Shown: piece after piece, positions 1 through 6,011 of the stretch
Position numbering within the stretch: the first letter of the stretch is position 1
Layout of the letters: each line of letters opens with the position of its first letter
Source of the DNA: Candidatus Absconditabacterales bacterium
GTDB lineage: Bacteria; Patescibacteria; JAEDAM01; Absconditabacterales; Absconditicoccaceae
Length of the DNA: 6,011 nucleotides
Direction of reading: 5' to 3'
NCBI GenBank assembly: GCA_938010495.1
Contig: CALLUT010000149.1
Location: 1-6,011 of the forward strand
Position numbers and translations under genes: made by a program
The notes under the pieces: generated by a model
Database searches by the model: none
What the model saw: only the letters and a program-made list of their open reading frames with translations
Told to the model about the DNA's origin: nothing

Positions 1-215
1 ATAAGAAAAAAGACGCTTGGGGTAAAAAGCGTCCTCTTTCAAGGTACTGTCATCTTCTTTATTGCATCACGATGCTGGAAAAGCAAAGCAATCAACAATA
101 TAAGATTAAACAGTCATATATATGCTAAAGCTTGGTTTCAATATACTAATCAAAATAATGTTATATTAATGACGAAAATCACAATAAACAATTTTATCAA
201 GAGTTGATGTACCAT
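1..215 (-). CDS. Partial membrane protein, N-terminal 71 aa (runs off the left edge)
   Basis: ATG at 213-215 opens a frame that stays open to position 1 when TGA is Gly (four TGA, no GGN glycines). It lies 30 nt after the preceding TAA, in the same frame and on the same strand. Two hydrophobic helices are visible, about residues 5-25 and 30-47, followed by a basic loop (QHRDAIKKM...GKR) and the start of another hydrophobic stretch (PSVFFL) at the edge. This is the usual start of a polytopic inner-membrane protein, but I do not recognise the family. A perfect hairpin followed by a T-run lies inside the last 12 codons seen (6-33). It could mean the ORF is shorter or disrupted and transcription ends there, or it may be chance. 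Translation of this ORF is therefore less certain than that of its neighbours. Confidence 0.55.
6..33 (-). terminator. Hairpin with T-run, candidate operon terminator
   Basis: On the minus strand a perfect 7-bp stem (GACGCTT / AAGCGTC) with an 8-nt loop is followed by six T and then CTTAT. Its shape is that of an intrinsic terminator, but the membrane-protein frame starting at 215 reads straight through it with no stop. Either that ORF is not translated to this point, or the hairpin is intragenic. Confidence 0.4.
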
Positions 216-245
216 AGCCGTATGTCTTCAATGATTAAAACACTG

Positions 246-635
246 TTAACTAATACTTCATTTTCTTCTTCTAACAAATCCTTGTATTAACACTATGATG
301 ATTCATAAGGCTATTGCAACACAACTTACTGCTACAGCATGCCAAGTATTAACATTAACTCAAGCTATTGAAAGATACAACGATACAAACACAGTTAATC
401 AAAGCGATAAAGCGAAGCTAGTTGTAAATCTTTCAAAGGGAGTTAATTCATTGTTTCTAAAGAAAACTCGACTCCGCCAGTATCACGGGATGTATAACAA
501 CACAAAGAACAATAATAATCATCGTAATACTTTATGAAGGTACACACCCACAAATGGTACTGATACTAGGGGATAGAAGTATAGTCATACAAGTGCAATT
601 ATCACGAGCTCAGTAAAGAGTATCTTTCTAATCAT
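246..635 (-). CDS. Small polytopic membrane protein, DUF1616-like N-terminal region (129 aa)
   Basis: With UGA=Gly there is an uninterrupted frame from ATG (633-635) to TAA (246-248), with 7 of its 9 glycines encoded by TGA. The next upstream in-frame codons include TAA, so this is the first possible Met. The product has about four hydrophobic segments, near residues 7-22, 24-48, 73-93 and 98-118, and ends in a basic RRRKGS tail. The stretch IPGYWRSRVFF...LTPFERF..SFALSLGL resembles the N-terminal membrane region of DUF1616 proteins (PGY, then an ER..LS.GLS motif). The full family is much longer, so this would be a short or partial version; the match is from memory. It begins 22 nt after the surface-protein stop on the same strand, so co-transcription is likely. 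Its biochemical role is unknown; context suggests an envelope function. The opposite-strand frame across 295-537 is a shadow of this gene. Confidence 0.8.
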
Positions 636-657
636 TGCATCTTAATGTATGTAAAAT

Positions 658-3600
658 TTATTGTGCTACTACTCTAGATGGAGCGAATCTTACTATCATT
701 CCAGTTGCTGGAAGAATTGGAGGTGTTGCTCTAAATTCTAGTGGTTGAGGACGAATTTTCGTTACAACTACTGTTTTCTTAACTGGAGTAGGAATTACAA
801 TTTCTTCTAACATACATACTGATGTACATCAATCTCCATTTGTACTATTTCTATCATCACATTCTTCTCAACGTTCTACAATTCAGTTTCCACAGATTGG
901 TTGTACTTCAATTTGACAGCTTGCTGAACATCAATCTTCACTTCTAAAGTTACCATCATCACATTGTTCTCATGAATCAACTTTACCATTACCACAAGTA
1001 ATAGAAGAATTTCTTCCTGAAGAACCTCAAGTTAGACGTCTTCTCTTTTCTACATCAATCGTTACTTCTTCGTTACAAAGAACATCTCAATTTACAGCTC
1101 TAACAATAATTTCATTATTACCAGTTGCTAATGATACGATAGTTTCAAATCCTCAATTAATTCATACTTCTACTTCTTCACCATTCACTGTTACGATTGC
1201 ATCTACATCTGATACAGAACCTCTAACTGTTACATTAGTTGAACTAGTAGATGAATTATCTGATGGTGTATCTATTGTAATAGTAAATGGATCTTCACAT
1301 ATTTCAGCAACATTATATACAACTGTTGTTGTAGCTGTAACTGTATCACATTCTCAATCGATTGAATGAGCAACTACACTAATAGCATTTGATCATTCTG
1401 TAAGTGTCACATCTGCTTCATAAAGTCCATTAACTAATGTTGCAACAACTCAGTTAATAGTCACAAAGTCAACATTTTCTAATGGAGTAGCTGATGCTTG
1501 TACTGTTATTGTATTAGTATCAAATTGTTGTCCGTTTGTAATGTTTGCAATTGTTACTGATACAGGATGTTCACATTGTGCTGTTTCATAATTTAATGTA
1601 AACCAGATTTTTTTATTTGTACAAGTAGTATCTGATGGAGCAGCTATAATTTGGAATGTATTTGCTCATTGAAGTAAGTTAGCATCAATTGACCAAGTAT
1701 TACCTGTTACAGTTCCTTCGAATTGTGTTCAGTCAGCTAGTCTAATAAATACTCTTCTTGCTGGTTCATCTAATGTTCATGTAATAGTAACTGCATTTGA
1801 GTTAACTACATCACCTGTATTATAGTTTGTTACATTAATTGTATTAATTGGTTCTTCACATACTTCTTCTTCTGGAACCACAGTTCCAGTTACAGCATTA
1901 CATACGTGTTCACCGTTTTGAAGTGAGAATCCTCTACAAGTAAATCCATAACTTCATGTCGTTGTTGGTGTATAATTCCATGTTTCAACGTCATTATTAT
2001 CAGAATCAATAAGTGGTCAACTATTTCCTAGGGCTTCTCAATCTAGAGTCACAGCTACTATATACTTATCAATATTTGTTCATTCACATACAACTACAAA
2101 TTGTCAATCATTTAGAGCAACTACTTGTGGAGTTAATACTGTTTCATCACATGAACTTGGTACTTGTACGTCATAGTTCAATTCAAACCATACTACTTTA
2201 TTTACACATAAGTCATCTATTGGATCAGCAATAATTTTGAATGTATTATTACCAGGAAGTAATGTTACATCAACTGACCATGTATTTCCAGTTATTGTAG
2301 CTTGGTAGATAGTTCCATCAGCCATTCTAATAAACACTCTCTTAGCTGGGGCATCTACTGTTCATGTTAATGTTACTGTATCAGTTGTAACTGTATCTCA
2401 TGAATTAAAGTTTGTTACGTCAATTGTTGTAATTGGTTCTTCACATAATTCTTCTTCAACAATTACTGTACCTGTTGCCTCACAAGTATCTGAACCTCAT
2501 GATCCATTAGTTGTACAAATGAATTTGTGTTCTCAAGCAACTGTTGGAGTGTATGTCCATGTATGTAAGTCATTATTATCATAGTCATTAATTGATCATC
2601 AGAAACCACCTCAGTTATATGCTACTGATAAAGTGAATGTATCAACATTTGATCATGTACATGTAATTTCGAAATCTCAATTATCTAATACTACAACTGA
2701 TGGATTTAGTGAAAGGTCATCACATGTAGTATCTTGAACTGGTGTATAAACAATAGTAAGGTTTTTTGTTACAGTAGGACATAAGTGATCAGCAGGCGTT
2801 GCTACGATTGTTATATCATTTACTCATTCTGTTAATGCTACTGTCGCAGTCCATGTTGTTCATGTTACTGTTGCAGATTGTCCATTTACAGTAACTGTTG
2901 CTCATGACGTTACTGTTCCTTGTAGTGTTACTACGTTTGTATTTACAACATCTCAGTTTGAGTAATTATCTACTGTAAACGTAGTTACAGGATCTGTACA
3001 TACTGGTGCATCAACTACAGCTGTTCCAGTTTCTGCATTACATACTTCATCTCCATATGGTCCCCATGCTGTACATGTAAATGTATAATCTCATGCTACA
3101 GTTGGTGTATATGTCCATGATGCGACATCATTTACTGCTGTAAGATTAGCATTTGTAGCAACTACGTTACCACCTAATTCTACAGAAACCATATATTTAT
3201 TTACATTTAGTCATGAACATGTTACATCAAAATCTTCTCAGTCTGTAAGATTAATAATATTTGATGCAAGTGATGTATCTAAACATAATGTTTCGTTTGT
3301 ATCTGTTACAGTTCCAACTTCCGCGTCACATACATCATCTCCGTATGGTCCCCATGCTGTACATGTAAATGTATAATCTCATGCTACAGTTGGTGTATAT
3401 GTCCATGATGCAGCATCATTTACTGCTGGTAGATTTGCATTTGTAGCAACTACGTTACCACCCAATTCAACTGTTACCATATATGTATTTACATTTTCTC
3501 ATGTACATGTTACTTCAAAATCTTCTCAAGAACTTAGCTCTACTACTAGAGGAGTTAATTCTGTATCTAAACATAGAGTTTCATTTGTAGCTGGTGTATA

Positions 3601-4737
3601 AACAACAGTAAGCGTTTCTATTTCTGTTGGACACAGGTGATCAGCAGGTGTTGCTATAATTGTGAAATCATTTGCTCATGCTGTTAATGTTACCGTTGTA
3701 GTCCATGTTGTTCATGTCACTGTCGCAGATTGTCCGTTTACTGTTACTGTTGCTCATGCTGTTACTGTTCCTTGTAATGTAATAGTATCTAATCAAACAA
3801 TAGTTCAATCTAGGTAATTATCTACTGTTAATATAGTTACAGGATCTGTACACACGGGTGTATCAACTACAGCTGTTCCAGTTTCTGCATTACATATATC
3901 ATCTCCGTATGGTCCCCATGCTGTACATGTAAATGTATAATCTCATGCTACAGTTGGTGTATATGTCCATGATGCAGTATCATTTACTGCTGGTAAGTTT
4001 GCATTTGTAGCAACTACGTTACCACCTAATTCAACTGTTACCATATATGTGTTTACATTTTCTCATGTACATGTTACATCAAAATCTTCTCAAGATGTAA
4101 GATTAATTGTGTTTGATGCAAGTGATGTATCAGTACAGATAGTTTCATCTGTATCACAAGTATAATTTACTGTGTGAGTGTTTGTGTTGTTTCAAGCTGT
4201 CGTATCATTTGAAGCGAAGATATCTCAATCAACTGTAAATGATCCAGTAGTAGAAGGAAGATCAATATAGATAATTAAGTCTTCGTTTTTACCAGCTGGT
4301 ACAACTCAATCACAGTCGTATGAGTCAGCTCAAGTTTGGTTACAAGAAATATTTCCTGTTGTTGCTGTTCTAGAATGATCGATTGTTCATCCTGAAACTG
4401 AAAGAGACCCAGCAAAATCTACTGTATCTTCATTTCACATATTTTTAAATCGAACTCAACATTCAATTGTTTCTGAACATTCATAGCTAGAACTTGAAGG
4501 TAAGTTATTTAGGTCAAACCATTGACCGTCTAATATACATGCTATCTTTATAGCAGCATCTGTACCTCATGTTGATGATGCACTTGTTGATGTATTAGTA
4601 ACATTCGAGTGTGCCGTAGTAACAGTTGTAGTAGCTGGCTGAGCAGCCATCACAGCGAATGGTTGTAATAATGTATTACCTAAAAGTAAAAATCATGCTA
4701 GAATGCTAAATAAATTTCTTAATGAAATAGTTTGCAT
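658..4737 (-). CDS. Secreted multidomain cysteine-rich surface protein, 1359 aa (UGA=Gly)
   Basis: With TGA read as Gly the frame is open for 1360 codons from ATG (4735-4737) to TAA (658-660), with about 56 in-frame TGA and no internal TAA/TAG. Domains by residue: signal peptide 1-31 (hydrophobic core, AVMAA cleavage region); Thr/Ser-rich linker 32-60; DUF11-like domain about 61-194 (pattern ending NNTNTHTV); five PKD/Ig-like modules A (201-293, 389-480, 485-576, 672-760, 863-955) with WTYTPTVAGDYTFTC-type cores; six glucodextranase-B/Big-like modules B (296-381, 580-666, 765-856, 960-1050, 1055-1141, 1147-1229); basic linker KRRR at 1231; two CGNG...CDD cysteine repeats 1248-1308; Pro-rich tail with LPATG at 1342-1346. 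There are 46 Cys, mostly at fixed module positions, fitting extracellular disulfides. Role inferred: adhesion or contact at the cell surface; no catalytic domain is visible. No Shine-Dalgarno sequence is seen; the start is chosen because the signal peptide follows directly. Coding is very sure, the biological role is not. Confidence 0.94.
677..712 (-). other. LPATG sortase-like motif and atypical C-terminal tail
   Basis: Residues 1342-1346 are LPATG, preceded by a Pro-rich stretch (IRPQP, TPPI). The canonical sortase signal needs a hydrophobic helix and a basic tail after the motif; here only 13 residues (MIVRFAPSRVVAQ) follow before TAA. The tail is short and not a membrane span, so classical sortase anchoring is doubtful. 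The box covers the motif and its neighbouring codons. Confidence 0.4.
814..996 (-). repeat. Two DUF4215/Myxococcus-type cysteine-rich repeats
   Basis: Residues 1248-1274 and 1282-1308 of the surface protein follow the pattern CGNG.V..GE.CDD.N......DGC...C, known as the Myxococcus cysteine-rich repeat or DUF4215. Each copy has four Cys. Five of the conserved or motif Gly positions (1256, 1269, 1285, 1290, 1303) are TGA codons; the others are GGN. This is the clearest single demonstration in the window that UGA means Gly. Such repeats occur near the C-terminus of exported proteins in many bacteria. Confidence 0.9.
3056..3123 (-). repeat. 68-nt exact DNA repeat, copy in module A3
   Basis: Third copy, offset 288 nt (96 codons) from the A2 copy. 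Outside the 68 nt the A3 module diverges more (for example the CSGLNVNKYMVSVE variant), although its flanks towards B2 resemble those of A1 towards B1. Confidence 0.92.
3344..3411 (-). repeat. 68-nt exact DNA repeat, copy in module A2
   Basis: Second copy, offset 564 nt (188 codons) from the A1 copy. Around it the A1 and A2 sequences remain almost identical for about 190 nt (3343-3530 against 3907-4094, about seven differences by eye). Confidence 0.92.
3908..3975 (-). repeat. 68-nt exact DNA repeat, copy in module A1
   Basis: This 68-nt stretch is identical at 3908-3975, 3344-3411 and 3056-3123. It encodes the W.YTPTVAGDYTFTCTAWGPY core of modules A1, A2 and A3. Identity at every synonymous position points to recent duplication or gene conversion rather than only protein-level selection. 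Confidence 0.92.
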
Positions 4738-4774
4738 AGTTATTAAATAAGATATAATAAAAAGAATACGTAAC

Positions 4775-4800
4775 AAAAAAATTGCATATAATAATGCGAT
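4775..4800 (-). terminator. Hairpin plus T-run in the leader of the surface-protein gene (possible attenuator)
   Basis: Read on the minus strand, ATCGCAT, a six-base loop and ATGCAAT (one C-A mismatch) are followed at once by six T. It lies between the predicted promoter and the start codon, 37 nt before the ATG. The stem is short, so it may be a weak terminator/attenuator or only an AT-rich coincidence. On the plus strand the same stem pairs fully with one G-U wobble but lacks an immediate pure T-run. Confidence 0.3.
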
Positions 4801-4864
4801 TTACTTCTTTGTGTTTTTGTATTTGTTTTGGGTGTTTTGTACTCTTTTATTTTTGAACATCAAA

Positions 4865-4892
4865 TTAATACTTTTTTTTGATCATTTGTCAA
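4865..4892 (-). promoter_or_regulatory. Sigma70-like promoter of the surface-protein operon
   Basis: On the minus strand TTGACA (4887-4892) and TATTAA (4865-4870) are separated by 16 nt. Transcription would begin near 4858, giving a leader of about 120 nt before the ATG at 4737. The leader is A-rich and T-poor at first, then contains a hairpin with a T-run (4775-4800). Confidence 0.6.
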
Positions 4893-4993
4893 GTCTTTTT
4901 GTAAAGAATATGTATAAGTCCTAAATGACCATTAAATAAATAATAAAACAACTACTGTAAACAAGATTAAATCATTTTGTAAAAAAAATGCTA

Positions 4994-5021
4994 TTGACTT
5001 TATTCTCTTTAGATATATAAG
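4994..5021 (+). promoter_or_regulatory. Sigma70-like promoter of the helix-turn-helix gene
   Basis: TTGACT (4994-4999) and TATAAG (5016-5021) are separated by 16 nt, placing the transcript start near 5028, about 25 nt before the ATG at 5054. The short leader has no clear Shine-Dalgarno sequence. It lies about 100 nt from the divergent promoter, so one regulator bound between them could affect both. Confidence 0.5.
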
Positions 5022-5053
5022 AAGTTAATAATTTTATGATTAAATAATAAAAA

Positions 5054-5566
5054 ATGAACGGAGATAGAACATATATTCGTATGAAAGAAGCTATAAATGA
5101 ATTTGGTAAAACTAGACAAACGTTTTATAATTATATAAATAAGTGACAGATAGCTACCAAGAAAATCCATAATAAACTATACTTATCGGTAAGGGATATT
5201 AAGCGCATAACTTGAGACTATATATGAGAGCAATATATATCTAATAAAAATACGGAGACGCTACATTGAACAGATTCAACTCATGAGGCAAATTATCAAA
5301 TATTAAAAAATCAAATTTCTCACATTGAATCGAAGATAAAATTAATCCCAAATGAATTTTCAATGTATACTCAACAAATGAATCTTGAAAACAAACAATA
5401 TACAGACGTGTCACAAAGCAAACTACAGTGATATATTAAAAATATCCAAGAATATATTGATACCTCATTATTTAAAATGTCTCATTCTTTAAAGAAATAC
5501 AAATTTGCTGTTTGATACCTCTTTGCGGTAATTGTCAACGCAATTATAGTTTTAGTACTCGTATAG
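5054..5566 (+). CDS. Membrane-tethered helix-turn-helix protein, 170 aa (UGA=Gly)
   Basis: The frame runs from ATG 5054 to TAG 5564-5566 with six in-frame TGA read as Gly. Residues 6-53 (YIRMKEA...FGKTRQTFYNYINKGQI...LYLSVRDIKRI) fit the excisionase/MerR-like HTH_17 fold: recognition helix around TRQTFYNYI, then a wing starting at Gly31 (a TGA codon) and a YLS..DI ending. Residues about 75-145 are hydrophilic and predicted helical, possibly coiled coil (ILKNQISHIESKI...), with many Gln/Asn/Lys. Residues 150-170 form one hydrophobic C-terminal membrane helix (FAVGYLFAVIVNAIIVLVLV) ending directly at the stop, so the protein is likely tail-anchored with the HTH in the cytoplasm. It is transcribed divergently from the surface-protein gene, which suggests but does not prove that it controls that gene. 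An alternative start is Met10 (5081); 5054 is preferred because it keeps the whole first helix. Domain call from sequence, regulation inferred. Confidence 0.85.
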
Positions 5567-5579
5567 CAAAGGAAAAAGA

Positions 5580-5607
5580 TTGCAAAAGCAGATTAATACA
5601 TTATACA
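5580..5607 (+). promoter_or_regulatory. Weak candidate promoter for the BdbC-like gene
   Basis: TTGCAA (5580-5585) and TATACA (5602-5607) are separated by 16 nt. The predicted start near 5614 falls inside the terminator hairpin, so the two calls compete. BdbC could instead be expressed by read-through from the upstream gene. Confidence 0.25.
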
Positions 5608-5609
5608 TT

Positions 5610-5634
5610 ATCGCATAGACAGTATGCGATTTTT
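5610..5634 (+). terminator. Rho-independent terminator after the helix-turn-helix gene
   Basis: A perfect 8-bp stem (ATCGCATA / TATGCGAT) with a 5-nt loop GACAG is followed by TTTT. It starts 44 nt after the TAG at 5564-5566 and ends 16 nt before the BdbC start codon, so it separates the two plus-strand genes or only partly attenuates read-through into the second. Confidence 0.6.
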
Positions 5635-5650
5635 GTTATATAGAAATATC

Positions 5651-6011
5651 ATGAAAAAAAACACGTTACAATGAATAATACTTTTTCAAGCCACTCTTGC
5701 GATGTTGTGATCATTATATTATTGATTCTATGGGGATCCAATAGTAAATATGCAATCATGAGATTTTTTTAATAGCTTTAATGCGTTAACACCTTGTGAA
5801 CTTTGTTGGTATGCTAGAATACTTATGTATCCAATAATAATGATTTCACTTGTTTGAATTCTACGTAAAAAAATAGACTATATATACACAGTAATTCCCC
5901 TAGCCATATTATGACTATGATTAGAAATATATCATTATTGACTACAAAAAGTTAATATTTGAAATTCATTTTTATGTACATATGCTAATCCTTGTAATGC
6001 ACTAGAAGTAA
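5651..6011 (+). CDS. bdbC: BdbC/DsbB-family disulfide-bond formation protein (3' end cut by window)
   Basis: 120 codons are visible with nine TGA read as Gly and no stop before the window ends. The family is an inner-membrane thiol oxidase that reoxidises a periplasmic or extracellular DsbA-like partner and passes electrons to quinone. Visible hallmarks are: a first membrane helix (residues 7-25) with the AMLGSLY motif known from Bacillus BdbC, whose Gly20 is a TGA; the redox pair Cys49-Cys52 in PCELCWYARILMYP; helices 2 and 3 (about 58-70, 77-95) with the IYHYGLQKV segment after helix 3; and a second pair, Cys109 and Cys115 (CTYANPC), in the next outer loop. Family members are near 140 aa, so only the fourth helix and tail are missing. 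No Shine-Dalgarno sequence is seen. It follows a terminator-like hairpin, so it may have its own promoter. The neighbouring 46-Cys exported protein is a plausible beneficiary (inference). Confidence 0.92.

Larger units (their letters stand above)
1051..4137 (-). repeat. Array of eleven Ig-like modules (types A and B) within the surface protein
   Basis: Order from the N-terminus: A1 3859-4137, B1 3595-3852, A2 3298-3573, A3 3010-3285, B2 2740-3000, A4 2458-2724, B3 2170-2445, A5 1873-2151, B4 1588-1860, B5 1315-1575, B6 1051-1299. Type A (about 90 aa) has four Cys and the core W.YTPT.AG.Y.F.C. Type B (about 85-90 aa) begins C..P, has a G.V.VNG or VFIR.ADGT strand then NTW....L..G.N.....A.P, and has a second Cys near its end. 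A and B mostly alternate, but A2 lacks a B partner and B5 and B6 lack an A partner. Similarity is highest among A1-A3 and B1-B2 near the N-terminus and falls towards the C-terminus. Confidence 0.9.
4738..5053. other. Divergent intergenic region, 316 nt, very AT-rich
   Basis: There is no credible ORF on either strand under table 25. It contains the two divergent promoters, the leader hairpin of the surface-protein gene, and runs of A or T (around 4871-4879 and 4980-4988). No convincing palindromic operator was identified by eye. Confidence 0.7.

Noticed and set aside
295..537. 80-codon plus-strand ORF
   Set aside because: It lies antisense to the membrane-protein gene at 246-635, whose table 25 translation has clear membrane helices and a family-like motif. 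The plus-strand product has no recognisable features and only looks open because TGA codons break the true frame under the standard code.
2013..2234. 73-codon plus-strand ORF
   Set aside because: It is antisense to modules B3 and A5 of the surface protein. Its Leu/His-rich translation is a shadow of the Thr/Asn/Val-rich true frame.
2104..2337. Separate 77-codon minus-strand gene
   Set aside because: It is a piece of the surface-protein frame (module B3 into A5) beginning at an internal GTG and ending at a TGA that is a glycine codon (residue 878). It is not an independent gene.
3010..4137. CRISPR array or non-coding tandem repeat
   Set aside because: The repeats are 96- or 188-codon spaced, stay in frame, encode Ig-like modules and have no short unique spacers.
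658..4737. Decayed pseudogene with dozens of stop codons
   Set aside because: All interruptions are TGA, never TAA or TAG, and they fall at conserved glycines. The module pattern and Cys spacing are intact throughout, so this is recoding and not decay.
4801..4860. Small RNA or peptide gene in the T/G-rich stretch
   Set aside because: It is low-complexity sequence inside the predicted leader of the surface-protein gene. No start, stable fold or conserved motif can be seen.
5041..5053. Earlier ATG (5037) as the start of the helix-turn-helix gene
   Set aside because: That ATG is followed after two codons by TAA, so it cannot start the gene. ATG 5054 is the first usable Met.
658..6011. UGA=Trp code (Mycoplasma-like, table 4)
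   Set aside because: Trp at W-conserved places (WTYTPT, CELCWY) is TGG. Trp at the TGA positions would break the CGNG, GE.C and DGC motifs and the BdbC and HTH motifs.

Overview
The window is low-GC bacterial DNA that reads sensibly only if UGA codes for glycine (translation table 25). This points to the Candidate Phyla Radiation groups Gracilibacteria (BD1-5) or Absconditabacteria (SR1). With table 11 there is almost no coding sequence. With table 25 it becomes five gene-dense reading frames closed only by TAA or TAG. The glycine reading is shown by family motifs: two CGNG...GE.CDD.N...DGC...C cysteine repeats, the AMLGSLY motif of BdbC, and the glycine of an excisionase-type helix-turn-helix wing all need Gly exactly where TGA stands. 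Trp is always TGG, so this is not the UGA=Trp code.

Minus strand, 4737 down to 1: a 1359-residue secreted, cysteine-rich, multidomain surface protein (658-4737) fills two thirds of the window. It is built from a signal peptide, a DUF11-like domain, eleven Ig-like modules of two types (A1 B1 A2 A3 B2 A4 B3 A5 B4 B5 B6), two DUF4215/Myxococcus-type cysteine repeats, and a short tail carrying LPATG. It is followed after 22 nt by a small four-helix membrane protein resembling the N-terminal part of DUF1616 (246-635). After 30 nt comes the start of another membrane protein that runs off the left edge (1-215). The three probably form an operon. A hairpin with a T-run sits at 6-33.

The 316-nt divergent spacer (4738-5053) carries a good sigma70-like promoter for each direction. 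The surface-protein transcript has a leader of about 120 nt containing a hairpin followed by a U-run.

Plus strand, 5054 to the right edge: a 170-residue protein with an N-terminal helix-turn-helix, a central coiled-coil-like region and a C-terminal membrane helix (5054-5566), then a hairpin terminator (5610-5634), then a BdbC/DsbB-type disulfide-bond formation protein (5651-6011, cut by the window end).

Working model (inference): the window is a cell-envelope locus. A membrane-tethered DNA-binding protein, divergent from the surface-protein operon, may control it. The BdbC-like oxidase could help form disulfides in the exported protein, which has 46 cysteines. No mobile element, CRISPR array, tRNA or rRNA was seen.
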